Notes: generated by a model from the letters alone, not told the origin. Counted from the first letter of the stretch, positions 1 to 10,938 are shown. The stretch: 64,000 nucleotides of DNA from an uncultured Pseudoalteromonas sp. (GCA_947493455.1 CANLRB010000005.1:1-64000), one strand, 5' to 3'. Numbers and translations: made by a program.

Positions 1-75
1 GGGCGACTGATGGGACTTGAACCCACGACAACCGGAATCACAATCCAGGGCTCTACCAACTGAGCTACAGCCGCC
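1..75 (-). tRNA. tRNA-His (GTG), 3' end at window edge
   Basis: The reverse complement folds as a tRNA: D arm with GCTCAGTTGGTAGAGC, anticodon loop with GTG between TT and AT, T arm GGGTTCAAGTCCC. The extra 5' G (G-1) facing C73 is the histidine identity element. Only the first C of CCA is inside the window. It is the last of three tRNAs seen on this strand. Confidence 0.93.
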
Positions 76-101
76 ACTACAAGGCTTATTGCAAATTTAA
101 A

Positions 102-178
102 TGGCGCACCCGGAAGGATTCGAACCTTCGACCGATGGCTTAGAAGGCCATTGCTCTATCCAGCTGAGCTACGGGCGC
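102..178 (-). tRNA. tRNA-Arg (TCT)
   Basis: The reverse complement gives a cloverleaf with D arm GCTCAGCTGGATAGAGC, anticodon TCT in the loop CTTCTAA, T loop GGTTCGAATCC, and an encoded CCA at 102-104. It lies about 40 bases from the Pro and 26 from the His tRNA and is probably processed from the same transcript. Confidence 0.94.
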
Positions 179-220
179 GTGTCTCATCACACTTCTCGAG
201 TGTTCACTTTGCAATAAAAG

Positions 221-297
221 TGGTCGGCGATGCAGGATTTGAACCTGCGACCCCTTGGACCCAAACCAAGTGCGCTACCAAGCTGCGCTAATCGCCG
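221..297 (-). tRNA. tRNA-Pro (TGG)
   Basis: The reverse complement begins CGGCGATTAGCGCAG, has anticodon TGG in the loop TTTGGGT, T arm GCAGGTTCAAATCCTGC and encoded CCA at 221-223. It is first in the Pro-Arg-His operon, 50 bases downstream of a clear promoter. Confidence 0.94.
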
Positions 298-346
298 AAC
301 ATGTTGACCAACTTATTGCGATGACCGCTCGTTGACAACGGGGTGC

Positions 347-375
347 ATAATAGTGATTTGCTGACAGCCCGTCAA
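347..375 (-). promoter_or_regulatory. Promoter of the Pro-Arg-His tRNA operon
   Basis: On the minus strand, TTGACG (370-375) and TATTAT (347-352) are spaced by exactly 17 bases. They are followed by the GC-rich run GCACCCCG, the type of discriminator that makes stable-RNA promoters sensitive to ppGpp. The gap 298-609 holds this promoter and the leader of folD; nothing else stands out. Confidence 0.75.
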
Positions 376-609
376 ACATTTTTTTTATAATTTCGTTTAA
401 CTGTTCAAATTTAACTCTAAGCGAATAAAAAATGATGAATTTGTTTATTTTTCATATCTCATCACGGAGAAAGAGGACAAATGTCCGCTATTAATATTGG
501 CGAAAACGCGTTTTCATGACAAAATAGCGCCTAATTCAACTTGCTCTACAATAAACGTAGTGCAATACAAGTTTCCAGTATTAACTCTCTTTATTAAGAA
601 AGGTCATCC

Positions 610-1464
610 ATGTCGGCAAATATTATTGACGGTAAAGCAATCGCAAAACAAGTAAGAACCTCAGTTGCATCACGTGTATCACAACGTAAAGAGCAAGGAT
701 TACGTGCACCGGGTCTCGCGGTTGTGTTAGTAGGCCAAGACCCTGCGAGTCAAGTCTATGTTGGCTCAAAGCGTAAAGCGTGTGAAGAAGTTGGTTTTAT
801 TTCAAAGTCTTTTGATTTACCAGAAGATGCGACACAGCAACAACTACTTGATTTGGTTGATCAGCTTAATAATGATAACGAAATTGATGGCATTTTAGTC
901 CAATTACCACTGCCAGAAGGGTTAGATTCTGAAACAATTCTAGAGCGCATTACGCCACATAAAGATGTTGATGGCTTCCACCCTTACAATATTGGTCGCT
1001 TGGCGCAACGTATGCCAGCATTGAGACCATGCACGCCTAAGGGTATTATTACTCTTCTCGACTCAACAGGCGTTAACTACAAAGGCATGGATGCAGTCGT
1101 TGTGGGTGCATCTAATATTGTTGGTCGCCCTATGTCACTCGAATTACTATTAGCCGGTTGCACCACTACGGTTTGTCACAAATTCACGAAAAACTTAGAA
1201 GAGCACGTACGCAGAGCCGACCTCGTCGTCGTAGCCGTTGGCAAAGCTGAATTTATTCCTGGCGAATGGATCAAAAAAGGTGCATTGGTAATTGATGTTG
1301 GTATTAACCGCCTTGAATCAGGCAAGTTAGTTGGTGACGTTGCTTATGATGTGGCATCTCAAAACGCGAGTTTTATCACTCCAGTACCAGGCGGTGTTGG
1401 TCCAATGACAGTTGCGAGCCTGATTGAAAATACACTAGAAGCTTGCGAAAAATATCACAGCTAA
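610..1464 (+). CDS. folD: Bifunctional methylenetetrahydrofolate dehydrogenase/cyclohydrolase
   Basis: FolD interconverts 5,10-methylene-THF, 5,10-methenyl-THF and 10-formyl-THF in the cytoplasm, feeding purine, thymidylate and formyl-Met synthesis. At 284 residues it has the usual length. Visible marks are the catalytic Y50-x3-K54 pair (YVGSK), the NADP-binding segment [11 protein letters not shown] in mid-protein and the [10 protein letters not shown] signature near residue 258. The ATG has an AAGAAAGG-type ribosome site. It converges with cysS across a shared hairpin terminator. Purine supply links it loosely to purF further along. Confidence 0.97.
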   Translation: MSANIIDGKAIAKQVRTSVASRVSQRKEQGLRAPGLAVVLVGQDPASQVYVGSKRKACEEVGFISKSFDLPEDATQQQLLDLVDQLNNDNEIDGILVQLPLPEGLDSETILERITPHKDVDGFHPYNIGRLAQRMPALRPCTPKGIITLLDSTGVNYKGMDAVVVGASNIVGRPMSLELLLAGCTTTVCHKFTKNLEEHVRRADLVVVAVGKAEFIPGEWIKKGALVIDVGINRLESGKLVGDVAYDVASQNASFITPVPGGVGPMTVASLIENTLEACEKYHS

Positions 1465-1481
1465 TCACTTATAATTGTTAT

Positions 1482-1511
1482 AAAAAAAAGGAGCTCAAAG
1501 CTCCTTTTTTT
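1482..1511. terminator. Bidirectional terminator between folD and cysS
   Basis: Stem GGAGCT / AGCTCC with loop CAA, flanked by an A-run on one side and seven Ts on the other, so it can stop transcription from both convergent genes. Confidence 0.85.
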
Positions 1512-1529
1512 ATAACTTATGAAAAGGCA

Positions 1530-2909
1530 TTAACCTTTACGCCATGTCGTTTTTCCAGCACTATCTTCTAAAATAACACCGAGTGCATTCAATTTATCAC
1601 GGGCTTCATCCGCAAGTGCCCAATTTTTTTCAGCACGTGCCGTGTTACGCTGCACAATTAATGCTTCAATTTGAGCTACTTCATCATCATCTTGGTCGCC
1701 CTGCAAAAACTCTTCCGGGTTTTGCTGTGCAATACCCAAAATCTCACCAAGGCTTTTTAACACATAAGCAAGCTCACTTGCTTTTTTCGCATCATCATTT
1801 TTGAGTCGGTTAATTTCTTTCGCTAACTCAAAAATAACCGGCAGCGCTTCAGGCGTATTAAAGTCATCATTCATTGCTGACTCAAATTTAGCCACATACT
1901 CATTATTTGCTAAATCAACCTCTGTCGGCTCGACATCGCGAAGTGCAGTATAAATACGTTCCATTGCTGCACGCGCTTGTTCAAGGTTTTCTTCAGAGTA
2001 ATTTAATTGACTGCGATAATGACCGTTAATCAAAAAGAAACGCACTGTTTCACGATCATATTGTTTTAGTACATCACGTAAAGTAAAGAAATTACCTAAC
2101 GACTTAGACATCTTTTCTTTATTTACTTGCACCATACCCGTGTGGATCCACGTATTCACGTATGTCCCATTATTGGCACAGCATGATTGTGCAATTTCAT
2201 TTTCATGATGCGGGAATTGTAAGTCAGAGCCACCACCATGAATATCAAAGTGTTCACCCAAATGCTTATTACTCATTGCCGAACATTCAATATGCCAGCC
2301 TGGGCGACCTTCGCCCCACGGGCTTGACCAAGACGGCTCTCCTGCTTTTGCTTTTTTCCACAAAACAAAATCAAGGGGATCGTCTTTCCCTTCGGCCACA
2401 TCAACACGGGCACCTGCTTGCAACATATCTAAATCTTGTTGCGACAGCGCACCATATTGTGAAAAGGTCGATACATCAAACAAAACATCGCCATTGGTTG
2501 CCACGTACGCGTGTTTCTTTTCAATTAAACGCGCGACCATGTCGATAATTTCGTTCATATGGCCTGTGACCGTTGGCTCAATATCAGCACGAAGCATGTT
2601 TAAGTCATCAAAATCTTGATGCATTGCCTTTGTCATACGCACAGTTAAATCGTTGATGCTTTCGCTATTTTCATTCGCGCGTTTAATGATTTTGTCATCG
2701 ACATCTGTGATATTTCGAACATAAGTAACGTCATAACCCAAGTGTCTTAAGTAACGATTCATTACATCAAACGAGACATAAGTACGTGCATGCCCAACGT
2801 GGCAGTAATCGTAAATAGTAATACCACACACATACATGCCAACTTTACCAGGTTGCAAAGGAGTAAATGTTTCTTTTTGACGAGTGAGTGTGTTGTATAT
2901 TTGTACCAT
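1530..2909 (-). CDS. cysS: Cysteinyl-tRNA synthetase
   Basis: Class I aminoacyl-tRNA synthetase charging tRNA-Cys in the cytoplasm. The 459-residue protein has the zinc ligand C28, the HIGH-type motif HVGH at 37-40, the zinc segment WHIECSAMS, and KMSKSLGN, the KMSKS loop. The C-terminal part is the helical anticodon-binding region. Length and motif order match the family. It diverges from ppiB, with about 140 bases between the start codons. Confidence 0.97.
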   Translation of the reverse strand: MVQIYNTLTRQKETFTPLQPGKVGMYVCGITIYDYCHVGHARTYVSFDVMNRYLRHLGYDVTYVRNITDVDDKIIKRANENSESINDLTVRMTKAMHQDFDDLNMLRADIEPTVTGHMNEIIDMVARLIEKKHAYVATNGDVLFDVSTFSQYGALSQQDLDMLQAGARVDVAEGKDDPLDFVLWKKAKAGEPSWSSPWGEGRPGWHIECSAMSNKHLGEHFDIHGGGSDLQFPHHENEIAQSCCANNGTYVNTWIHTGMVQVNKEKMSKSLGNFFTLRDVLKQYDRETVRFFLINGHYRSQLNYSEENLEQARAAMERIYTALRDVEPTEVDLANNEYVAKFESAMNDDFNTPEALPVIFELAKEINRLKNDDAKKASELAYVLKSLGEILGIAQQNPEEFLQGDQDDDEVAQIEALIVQRNTARAEKNWALADEARDKLNALGVILEDSAGKTTWRKG

Positions 2910-3047
2910 TTAGGTCAATTCCTATATCAATTACTAGCTAGATCGCCATGTTATCATTTTAAATCTAACTGTAAATCTTTCTTTGTCTCAGGCCATTATA
3001 TTTTATAGAATAGCGCCAAATTTCAAATAAATTTGAGTATCACTATC

Positions 3048-3542
3048 ATGGTTATCCTTAAAACTAATTTTGGCGACATCAAAATCGCACTGCATGCTGA
3101 CAAAGCGCCTAAAACTGTTGAAAACTTTTTGAACTACGTAAAATCAGGTTTTTATGACAACACTATTTTTCACCGTGTAATTGACGGCTTTATGATCCAA
3201 GGTGGTGGTTTCACACCAGATATGGAACAAAAGTCCGTGCAAAACCCAATCGAGAATGAAGCACCTAACGGCCTTGAAAACACGATAGGAGCAATAGCAA
3301 TGGCACGTACTCCTGATCCACATTCAGCAACTAGCCAATTTTTTATCAATGTAAACAACAATGATTTCCTTAACTTCAAAGCTAAAACAACGCAATACTG
3401 GGGTTACTGTGTTTTTGCCGAAGTCGTTGAAGGCATGGACATTGTTAACAAAATAAAATCGGTACCGACTGGTAGCTTTGGCGGTCACCAAGATGTACCA
3501 CTTGAGTCAGTCGTGATCGAATCAGCTGTTGTTGAATCATAA
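3048..3542 (+). CDS. ppiB: Peptidyl-prolyl cis-trans isomerase B (cyclophilin)
   Basis: Cytoplasmic cyclophilin that speeds proline cis-trans isomerisation. The core motifs [13 protein letters not shown] and ATSQFFIN (active site and cyclosporin-binding wall) are intact, and no signal peptide is present, which separates it from periplasmic PpiA. I chose the ATG at 3048 (protein [10 protein letters not shown]...) over an in-frame TTG at 3033. It is followed by a hairpin terminator and then lpxH on the same strand, as in many gammaproteobacteria. Confidence 0.95.
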   Translation: MVILKTNFGDIKIALHADKAPKTVENFLNYVKSGFYDNTIFHRVIDGFMIQGGGFTPDMEQKSVQNPIENEAPNGLENTIGAIAMARTPDPHSATSQFFINVNNNDFLNFKAKTTQYWGYCVFAEVVEGMDIVNKIKSVPTGSFGGHQDVPLESVVIESAVVES

Positions 3543-3548
3543 TCAAAT

Positions 3549-3576
3549 AGGCTCCTTGTAAAAGGAGCCTTATTTT
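3549..3576 (+). terminator. Terminator between ppiB and lpxH
   Basis: Stem AGGCTCCTT / AAGGAGCCT with a short loop, then TATTTTTAT. The lpxH start codon is only a few bases beyond it, so lpxH must be translated from read-through or from a promoter inside ppiB. Confidence 0.75.
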
Positions 3577-3579
3577 TAT

Positions 3580-4320
3580 ATGAAAACATATTTTATTTCT
3601 GATCTTCATTTAAGTGATGATACGCCAACTATCAACCACGCTTTTTTTCACTTTATCGACAATAAAATTATTCAAGACGCGAGTAATATCGACGCGCTCT
3701 ATATTTTGGGTGATTTTTTTGAAGTATGGGTGGGCGATGATTATCAAACAGCACTGACGAAAAAAATAGCGCAAACGCTAAAGCAGGTTACAACATTAGG
3801 CATACCAGTTTATTTTATATGCGGCAATCGCGATTTTTTACTTGGCAAGCACTATGCGAAAATCGCACATTTAACCCTGTTGCCCGAACAAACCGTGATT
3901 GACTTGTATGGCACACCCACTTTGCTATGTCACGGTGACGAGCTATGCACTGATGATATCGACTATCAGAAATTTCGCAAAAAAAGCCGCGGTTGGTGGT
4001 GGCCGAAATTGATGCTGGCACTGCCACTTTGGTATCGCCAACGTGTTGCAGCCAATATCCGTGCTAAAAGTAAAGACGCGCAACAGCATAAACCGCTCGA
4101 TATTATGGATGTCACGCAGCACGCAGTACTTGAAGCGTTTGAACAACATCAAGTAAGCCGAATGATCCATGGTCATACCCATCGCCCTAACACCCATCAT
4201 TATTCGGTTAATGGGCAACAATTAACACGCATTGTGCTTGGTGATTGGTATCATCAAGGTTCATACTTGCTCGCAGAACAACGTGGCTGCTCGCTTATTT
4301 CAGAACCTTTCTCGACTTAA
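3580..4320 (+). CDS. lpxH: UDP-2,3-diacylglucosamine diphosphatase
   Basis: LpxH cleaves UDP-2,3-diacylglucosamine to lipid X and UMP at the inner-membrane face, the fourth step of lipid A synthesis. The 246-residue protein is a calcineurin-type metallophosphoesterase with all metal motifs in order: SDLH (D8, H10), ILGDFFE, CGNRD, CHGDE and HGHTHRP. Length is typical. It sits right behind ppiB and its terminator. Confidence 0.95.
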   Translation: MKTYFISDLHLSDDTPTINHAFFHFIDNKIIQDASNIDALYILGDFFEVWVGDDYQTALTKKIAQTLKQVTTLGIPVYFICGNRDFLLGKHYAKIAHLTLLPEQTVIDLYGTPTLLCHGDELCTDDIDYQKFRKKSRGWWWPKLMLALPLWYRQRVAANIRAKSKDAQQHKPLDIMDVTQHAVLEAFEQHQVSRMIHGHTHRPNTHHYSVNGQQLTRIVLGDWYHQGSYLLAEQRGCSLISEPFST

Positions 4321-4351
4321 GTGAAATAAGATTCAAATGCGAACATGCGCC

Positions 4352-5119
4352 TTACTTGGGGGCACCACTGTGGAATTTAAAGTCGCTATCTGGCGATGAA
4401 ATAAGCTCGGCTTCCACCTCACCAAAAAGTTTAACGCGATCAGAAATATCATGACCCGCAACCTGCTCCGCAAGGGCTAAGTAATCTTGATAGTGCCTTG
4501 CTTCGGAGCGCAGCAATGAGACATAAAACTTATTGAGTTCGTCATCTAAATGCGGTGCAAGTTTCGCAAATCGCTCGCACGAGCGTGCCTCAATATAGGC
4601 ACCACAAATTAGCTTATCGATGAGTATCGCCGGTTCGTGCGTGCGTACATGTTGCATCATCCCTTTTGCATAACGACTTGCTGTAATATTTTCATAGTCA
4701 ACACCGCGACTATGCATAATTTCGAGCACTTGGTAAAAATGATGCAATTCCTCTTTTATCAATAATACCATTTTGTCAATGAGCTCCTGACCGAAATCAC
4801 AGTTTGACTTGGGCACGATTGATTTTGATAACTTGTGATGCTCCGCCAATGATGCAAGCGTGCCCTCTTTTTTATAAACAAACTTCTCATAAGGTTGAAA
4901 CCACTCTAATAACGCAGCGCTACTTGCTTTATCAGCCGCGTATTTGCGGATTAACCACATTGCAGTTTGACCCGCTTTAAGTTCACATATAAGGTGATCA
5001 GTCAACAGTACACTTAGGTTTTCGGGGCATTTAGCTAATTCAATCCAGCTATCTGGCGTATCGCACTGTAAAAACGATTTAATTGGTGCCAACAGCTCGT
5101 CGTAGTTCTCTTTTTCCAT
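4352..5119 (-). CDS. miaE: tRNA 2-methylthio-N6-isopentenyladenosine-37 hydroxylase
   Basis: MiaE is a diiron monooxygenase that hydroxylates ms2i6A37 in tRNAs reading U-starting codons. The 255-residue helical protein shows the carboxylate/histidine clusters expected for the diiron site (ELKAGQTAM, KEELHHFYQ, GAYIEARSCERF, SEARHYQDYL). MiaE occurs in only some gammaproteobacteria. It converges with lpxH with a gap of about 30 bases and is divergent from the membrane-protein gene at 5326. Confidence 0.93.
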   Translation of the reverse strand: MEKENYDELLAPIKSFLQCDTPDSWIELAKCPENLSVLLTDHLICELKAGQTAMWLIRKYAADKASSAALLEWFQPYEKFVYKKEGTLASLAEHHKLSKSIVPKSNCDFGQELIDKMVLLIKEELHHFYQVLEIMHSRGVDYENITASRYAKGMMQHVRTHEPAILIDKLICGAYIEARSCERFAKLAPHLDDELNKFYVSLLRSEARHYQDYLALAEQVAGHDISDRVKLFGEVEAELISSPDSDFKFHSGAPK

Positions 5120-5325
5120 ACTTAATTAAGATCATTCGCTCAAATTAAGGCGATTTTATCATAGCTTATCGACATTACTTTAATAATACGCTGTAAATTT
5201 GATCCAGTTAAAAAACTTGACATTTTATTAACATTCATCAATAAATTAAATGTACTGTTTAAAAAAACAACAAACGCAAAACAATAAAATGCAGTAATTG
5301 TTAGGGTAAAAAAAGGAACGACACT

Positions 5326-5925
5326 ATGATATTGAATCACCTCTGGGGCCTATACGCCCATCCTAAAGAAGAGTGGCATACGATCGACGAACGTCATGAA
5401 AGCTTTCGCTACAGCATGTCACATATATTACTCATCGCTTTAGTGCCAAGTTTAATGGGCTATTATTCGTCCGTTTATTTAGGCTGGAGTATCGGTACTG
5501 GCAATAAAATATTTTTGACACCTGATAGCGCAATGATAATTTCAGTAGCAATGTATATTGCACTCATTGCGGGTGTGTTTGCATTAGCTTATTTAGCACA
5601 TTGGATGGCCGTCACCTTTGGCGCAACACCCACCTATACACAAACATTAGAATTAGCAGCATATACCGCAACGCCAATCTTTATGTCGGCTTTTGCCGCT
5701 GTTTATCCGGTGCTTTGGTTTATTGTACTAGCAGGGATTGCAGCCATTGCATACTCTGTATACTTGCTCTATACAGGGGTGCCAATATTGATGCACATAC
5801 CAGAAGACCGCGGTTTTATTTATGCCAGCTCGGTCGTTACATGTGGGCTCGTGCTGTTAGTTATTATTTTAGCGGCAACTGCGATTATGTGGACAAATGG
5901 TTTTGGGCCAATATTCTCCACTTAA
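5326..5925 (+). CDS. Yip1-family inner-membrane protein
   Basis: The 199-residue protein has a short cytosolic start (NHLWGLYAHPKEEW, typical of Yip1/YohC proteins) followed by about five hydrophobic segments, for example LLIALVPSLMGYY and VLLVIILAATAIMW. Its role in bacteria is not established. The ATG follows AAAGGAAC. It converges with purF over a shared terminator. Confidence 0.8.
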   Translation: MILNHLWGLYAHPKEEWHTIDERHESFRYSMSHILLIALVPSLMGYYSSVYLGWSIGTGNKIFLTPDSAMIISVAMYIALIAGVFALAYLAHWMAVTFGATPTYTQTLELAAYTATPIFMSAFAAVYPVLWFIVLAGIAAIAYSVYLLYTGVPILMHIPEDRGFIYASSVVTCGLVLLVIILAATAIMWTNGFGPIFST

Positions 5926-5936
5926 ATGTACACAAT

Positions 5937-5967
5937 AAAAAAAGGAGCTTCACGCTCCTTTTTTTAG
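5937..5967. terminator. Bidirectional terminator between the Yip1 gene and purF
   Basis: Stem AAGGAGC / GCTCCTT with loop TTCAC, an A-run upstream and seven Ts downstream, serving both converging genes. Confidence 0.85.
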
Positions 5968-5984
5968 TTTAGTAACAAATTTTA

Positions 5985-7505
5985 TTACTCTGCAGCGTCT
6001 TGGTTATGCAACTCAAGGCCTGATGACATCGCGTTTTCGCGATCATTTTTAGCAGTATCGTTGCGAAGTTCATCAATCTGGTTCAAGTAATCTTGATTAA
6101 TGTCACCCGTTACATAATGGCCATCAAATACAGACGTTTCAAATTGCGTGATAGCTGGATTTTCTTTCGACACAGCCGCAATCAAGTCATCTAACGACTG
6201 ATAAATTAAACCATCTGCACCGATACTTTGATTAATATCTTCGACTTCGCGGCCATGAGCAATCAACTCAGTCGCTGACGGCATATCGATACCGTAAACA
6301 TTCGGGAAACGAATTTCAGGTGCAGCTGATGCAAAATACACATTTTTAGCCCCTGCTTCGCGAGCCATTTCAACAATCTGTGCCGACGTTGTGCCGCGTA
6401 CAATAGAGTCGTCAACTAACAGTACGTTTTTCCCCTTAAACTCTTGCGCAATGGCATTAAGTTTGCGACGCACTGACTTTTTACGCATTTCTTGGCCTGG
6501 CATAATAAATGTACGGCCAATATAACGGTTTTTAACAAAGCCTTGGCGGTAAGGTAATTCAAGAACCGATGCCATTTCGAGTGCGATATCACAAGACGTC
6601 TCAGGGATTGGAATAACAACATCAATCTCTTTATCAGCCCATTGCTTTTTAACTTTTTCACCAAGCTTTGTACCCATATTGACGCGGGTCGCATACACCG
6701 ACATTTTGTCAATCGTCGAATCAGGGCGCGCAAAATAAACAAATTCAAAAATACATGGCGAGTACGCTGCTTGGTCAGAACATTGCTTAGAGAATAGTTC
6801 GCCGTCATCACTTACGAAAATTGCTTCGCCAGGTGCAACATCACGTACAAACTCAAACCCATCTGCATCAAGCGCTACACTTTCTGATGCAAACATGTAC
6901 TCCATGCCTCGCTCTGTCTCACGTTTACCAAATACCAGTGGGCGAATACCATTTGGATCACGAAACGCCAGCATACCGTGTCCAATAATCATTGCAATTG
7001 AGGCATAACCACCTACAACTTTACTGTTAACCGTCGTGATTGCAGTGAAGATATCGTCTGGTTCAAGGTTAAGCTTATTTGGCTTCGCTAGTTCGTGAGC
7101 CAAAATATTTAATAACACTTCAGAATCTGATGTCGTATTAACATGTCGTTTTGCAACATTGTATAATTCGTCTTTCAGCTTCGCTGCATTTGTTAAATTA
7201 CCATTGTGTGCCAACGCAATACCGAATGGTGAATTAACATAAAATGGCTGCGCCTCTGCTGAGCTTGAACTGCCAGCTGTTGGGTAACGAACATGGCCAA
7301 TACCCATAGTTCCTTGTAAACGCTTCATATGGCGCGTGTGGAATACATCCTTCACTAAACCATTGTCTTTACGTAGGCTAAACGTATTGTTATCGATTGT
7401 AATTATACCTGCAGCGTCTTGCCCACGGTGCTGTAATACAGTTAAACCATCATAAATAGCTTGGTTTACCGGGGTTGTTCCGACTATACCAACGATACCA
7501 CACAT
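5985..7505 (-). CDS. purF: Amidophosphoribosyltransferase
   Basis: PurF makes 5-phosphoribosylamine from PRPP and glutamine, the first committed step of purine synthesis. The N-terminal nucleophile Cys2 (MCGIVGIVG) starts the class II glutaminase domain, and the C-terminal PRPP site is [14 protein letters not shown]. At 506 residues it is full length. It is the distal gene of a minus-strand series cvpA-purF, the usual pairing in gammaproteobacteria, with 27 bases between them. Confidence 0.97.
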   Translation of the reverse strand: MCGIVGIVGTTPVNQAIYDGLTVLQHRGQDAAGIITIDNNTFSLRKDNGLVKDVFHTRHMKRLQGTMGIGHVRYPTAGSSSSAEAQPFYVNSPFGIALAHNGNLTNAAKLKDELYNVAKRHVNTTSDSEVLLNILAHELAKPNKLNLEPDDIFTAITTVNSKVVGGYASIAMIIGHGMLAFRDPNGIRPLVFGKRETERGMEYMFASESVALDADGFEFVRDVAPGEAIFVSDDGELFSKQCSDQAAYSPCIFEFVYFARPDSTIDKMSVYATRVNMGTKLGEKVKKQWADKEIDVVIPIPETSCDIALEMASVLELPYRQGFVKNRYIGRTFIMPGQEMRKKSVRRKLNAIAQEFKGKNVLLVDDSIVRGTTSAQIVEMAREAGAKNVYFASAAPEIRFPNVYGIDMPSATELIAHGREVEDINQSIGADGLIYQSLDDLIAAVSKENPAITQFETSVFDGHYVTGDINQDYLNQIDELRNDTAKNDRENAMSSGLELHNQDAAE

Positions 7506-7532
7506 GTTTTCTATCCTCGCCTGCTAAGGGGG

Positions 7533-8018
7533 TTATTGAGTTAAAAAGCTTGAATTCGTTTGAAGGTAATCAAAAAACCATTCAATGATAAAGCTAAACT
7601 CTGGGATCAAATTTGAACTACTCCACCACGACGTACTAGGCGCTGCGGTAAAGGCATCGAGAAAAAATAATATAGCGCTAATAATTAATACGCCTCTTAG
7701 CGCACCAAATACTAACCCTACGATACGATCTGTACCTGATAATCCGGTTCTTTGAACTAGCTCTCCGAGTACGTAGTTAACTATGCTCCCTACAACAATA
7801 GTTGCTATAAACAAAATAGCAATCGCTGCGGCATTACGTACTAGGGGTTCGGAGATATTAGATAAAAAAGCGGCAAGGTGCTCGTAGAACATACTTGAAA
7901 TAAAAAAGGCGGCGGCCCACACAGCTAAAGACATTGCTTCTTTAACAAAACCGCGTATTAAACTTATCAGTGTTGAGAGAGCAATAATACCAATGATGGC
8001 GTAATCAACCCAGACCAT
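7533..8018 (-). CDS. cvpA: CvpA family membrane protein
   Basis: CvpA (colicin V production) is an inner-membrane protein with four predicted membrane segments; its biochemical role is still unclear. The 161-residue protein starts [18 protein letters not shown], the classic CvpA opening. I prefer the ATG at 8018, preceded by GCAGGTGATT, over an in-frame TTG four codons upstream. It is immediately upstream of purF and probably co-transcribed. Confidence 0.92.
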   Translation of the reverse strand: MVWVDYAIIGIIALSTLISLIRGFVKEAMSLAVWAAAFFISSMFYEHLAAFLSNISEPLVRNAAAIAILFIATIVVGSIVNYVLGELVQRTGLSGTDRIVGLVFGALRGVLIISAILFFLDAFTAAPSTSWWSSSNLIPEFSFIIEWFFDYLQTNSSFLTQ

Positions 8019-8078
8019 AATCACCTGCAATTTTTAATTTCGCGCGCATTCTATAAAAGGTTTCAACTAATTGCCAGA

Positions 8079-8765
8079 TCATTTTGCAATTTCAAACTGA
8101 GTCACCTTACCGTCTAGTTTGGTTAGTTTCTTCAAACTCGGTAATTGTGATTGCAGTTTATCCTTATCTAAGTCGGGCCCAACAAATACTTTGGTAAGCC
8201 AGCCCGATGGCGTTTTAATAGGCTGGGTAAACGCGGTGAACCCGCCATCCTTTAACTTTTTAAGCAGTGCGTCAACATTTGCTTTGTGCGAAAAGCTACC
8301 CAATTGAATCACATAAGCGAACTCATTTAAGTTTGACTCAGGTTTACGAATTGCTACCTTTTCAACAATTTTTTCAGCGGGTTTTATTTCGTTTACCTCA
8401 GGCGTTGGAACTGCTTCATTACCTTGATTAGCCGTATTCTCAACTTCCGAGTTATTGTTCACTATCTCAGTGTTCGCCTGTTCAACGACAATTTTCTCAA
8501 CAGGAATTTGTTGTTCATCTTGTTGTGTTGTTAAGTCGATCGCTTCTTCTTCGATCACCGGTGTTGTTGGCAACTGTTCTGATATTGTCTGTGAGGTCAT
8601 TTCTGGGTGAACTGTCTCACCTGTAAATGATGGTCTTTCTGGGATTGTTTTAAACACTTCCGTTTTTTGAACCTTTTCGCCATCAAGAATATTGGGTATA
8701 AACACCACCGCGGCAATCACAACAATTGTTGTGCCTACCAAGCGGTTTATAAAACTTGGGTTCAC
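8079..8765 (-). CDS. dedD: SPOR-domain protein, DedD-like
   Basis: The 228-residue protein has one N-terminal membrane anchor (about residues 8-26), a low-complexity Pro/Glu/Thr linker (27-145) and a C-terminal SPOR domain (about 150-225, starting FAYVIQLGSFSHKANVD). SPOR domains bind denuded septal peptidoglycan, so a septal role is likely. DedD lies between folC and cvpA in E. coli and does so here; its start overlaps the folC stop by four bases. Confidence 0.88.
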   Translation of the reverse strand: MNPSFINRLVGTTIVVIAAVVFIPNILDGEKVQKTEVFKTIPERPSFTGETVHPEMTSQTISEQLPTTPVIEEEAIDLTTQQDEQQIPVEKIVVEQANTEIVNNNSEVENTANQGNEAVPTPEVNEIKPAEKIVEKVAIRKPESNLNEFAYVIQLGSFSHKANVDALLKKLKDGGFTAFTQPIKTPSGWLTKVFVGPDLDKDKLQSQLPSLKKLTKLDGKVTQFEIAK

Positions 8766-10039
8766 TCAGTCTCTCCCCTGTTTTGCCAAAATTGAATTGC
8801 ATCGGCAACAGTGTAAAACGAGCCAAAGATAATTAGCAACTCTTGCTTTGTTAAATTTGGAACGGCTTCGCTCATTGCAGTGCTAACAGAGTCATATTCT
8901 TCAACTGAGTTAATACCAGCTTTTATCATGACATCTTGTAACTGCGAAGCTTGCGCTCCGCGAAAACAGTGCAAAGACGCCAGTGACCATGTATCGACTA
9001 CACCCTTAAGTTCATTAACCACACTGAGCTGATCTTTATCTTGCAACATGCCGCAAATTGCATGAACCGCAACCCCTTGACTCTTGTATTGCGATAATTT
9101 TTGTTTTAGATAGCGCGCTGATTCGGGATTATGAGCAACATCAACAAATATGTATTGCGTATCTGACAACGCTTGAAAACGACCTTCAACCTGCAAGTTC
9201 GCTAAGGTTTGAATAACCACATCAACAGCTGGAAGTAAGTTTAGCCGAGCTAAAGTTGTCAGCGCAGTTGCCACATTTTGACTTGGAATGCGAGGAGTTG
9301 CGCAGGTTAAAGACAATTGCTCGCTTTGATAATTAAATATTTCACCATCATCACTAAAACAATACTCACTGTTGGCGCGAACCAAATCAGCTCCAACCTC
9401 GTTTGCATAGCCAATAACAGAATTCGGTATATTCAAATCCCCCACCACAGCGAGTATATCTTTTCTAAATATACCAGCTTTTTCACGACCGACTAATTCA
9501 CGCGTATCACCTAAATATTCTTTATGGTCTAAATCAATCGTTGTAACGATTGAGGCCTCCGGTGAGACGATGTTTGTAGCATCTAATCGCCCGCCTAATC
9601 CGACTTCAAGTAAAATGAAGTCAGGCTCAGTGCGTTTAAATATCTCTAGTGCCCCAAGTGTGCCATATTCGAAATAAGTAAGACTCGTCTGCCCTCGCCC
9701 TACTTCCAGCGCATGAAATGCATCAACATGATACGAATCAGGTAGTTCAGCGCCGTTAACTCGCACTCGTTCGTTATAACGAATAAGATGAGGAGATGCA
9801 TAAGTGCCGACAGTATAGTTTTGTGTCAATAGTAAAGATTCTAAACAGCGCGCGGTTGTCCCTTTACCATTAGTGCCTGCAATTAAAATAATGCGACTTT
9901 TGAGATCGAGTAAACCCATTTTATGCGCGACTTCAGATACGCGCGAGAGACCCATATCAATGTTTTTTGGATGAATGCCTTCTAAATAAGAAAGCCAATC
10001 ACCTAGGCTAGATGATTGGCTTGGAACAAATTCTGTCAT
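8762..10039 (-). CDS. folC: Folylpolyglutamate/dihydrofolate synthase
   Basis: FolC adds glutamate to dihydropteroate and extends polyglutamate tails on folates in the cytoplasm. The 425-residue Mur-ligase-type ATPase has the P-loop AGTNGKGTT and the folate-site segment LLEVGLGGRLDATN. It follows accD by about 23 bases and overlaps dedD by four, so accD-folC-dedD look like one transcript. Confidence 0.95.
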   Translation of the reverse strand: MTEFVPSQSSSLGDWLSYLEGIHPKNIDMGLSRVSEVAHKMGLLDLKSRIILIAGTNGKGTTARCLESLLLTQNYTVGTYASPHLIRYNERVRVNGAELPDSYHVDAFHALEVGRGQTSLTYFEYGTLGALEIFKRTEPDFILLEVGLGGRLDATNIVSPEASIVTTIDLDHKEYLGDTRELVGREKAGIFRKDILAVVGDLNIPNSVIGYANEVGADLVRANSEYCFSDDGEIFNYQSEQLSLTCATPRIPSQNVATALTTLARLNLLPAVDVVIQTLANLQVEGRFQALSDTQYIFVDVAHNPESARYLKQKLSQYKSQGVAVHAICGMLQDKDQLSVVNELKGVVDTWSLASLHCFRGAQASQLQDVMIKAGINSVEEYDSVSTAMSEAVPNLTKQELLIIFGSFYTVADAIQFWQNRGETE

Positions 10040-10062
10040 GTTAAAACTTGAGTAGCTGCCAA

Positions 10063-10938
10063 TTAGGCAATTCTATGCTCTTGTTCGGTTGACGGCAAGC
10101 TCATAAACTTAGCAACCATGCGCGCCAATGTATCGCGCATCTCTCTGCGGTCAACAATCATATCAATTGCGCCGTGTTCAAGTAAGAATTCACTGCGTTG
10201 GAATCCATCTGGCAGAGTTTCGCGTACAGTTTGCTCAATAACACGTGGGCCAGCAAAACCTATCAACGCTTTTGGTTCAGCAACGTTAATATCACCAAGC
10301 ATAGCCAGTGACGCAGATACCCCCCCCATCGTTGGGTCTGTCAATACCGAGATAAATGGAAGCCCTTGCTCGCTCATTTTATCCAGTGCCGCACTTGTTT
10401 TTGCCATTTGCATTAATGACATAAGCGCTTCTTGCATACGTGCACCGCCTGACGCTGAAAAACAGATTAACGGCATTTTACGCTCTAAACATACATTCAC
10501 TGCTTCAACAAAACGAGCACCAACCACTGACGCCATTGAGCCACCCATAAATGAGAACTCAAACGCAACTGCCGCAACCGGCACGCCTTTTAAACGACCC
10601 GTCATTGCGATAAGCGCATCTTTTTCACCACTTACCTTTTGGGCGCTTGAAATACGGTCGCTGTACTTTTTAGAATCTTTAAATTTAAGCACATCTTTAG
10701 GCTCATGCTCTTTGCCTAGTTCTACTTGCTCACCATCATCTAAAAACATTTCTAAGCGTTTACGAGCGCTAATACGCATATGGTGGTCACACTTAGGACA
10801 TACATTAAGCTCTTTTTCTAATTCAGCTTTATAAACAATCGCATCGCAATCGTTACACTTTGCCCATACACCTTCTGGGATTTCCTTTTTATTCGACGCT
10901 TTAGCTGTTTTAGGTAAGATTTTTTCTAACCAACTCAT
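10063..10938 (-). CDS. accD: Acetyl-CoA carboxylase carboxyltransferase subunit beta
   Basis: AccD pairs with AccA to move carboxyl from biotin to acetyl-CoA, making malonyl-CoA for fatty acid synthesis. The 291-residue protein carries the N-terminal zinc ribbon (C28, C31, C47, C50) and a crotonase-type core with the glycine-rich turn [14 protein letters not shown]. It heads the accD-folC-dedD group. truA, 142 bases upstream on the same strand, precedes it as in E. coli. Confidence 0.96.
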   Translation of the reverse strand: MSWLEKILPKTAKASNKKEIPEGVWAKCNDCDAIVYKAELEKELNVCPKCDHHMRISARKRLEMFLDDGEQVELGKEHEPKDVLKFKDSKKYSDRISSAQKVSGEKDALIAMTGRLKGVPVAAVAFEFSFMGGSMASVVGARFVEAVNVCLERKMPLICFSASGGARMQEALMSLMQMAKTSAALDKMSEQGLPFISVLTDPTMGGVSASLAMLGDINVAEPKALIGFAGPRVIEQTVRETLPDGFQRSEFLLEHGAIDMIVDRREMRDTLARMVAKFMSLPSTEQEHRIA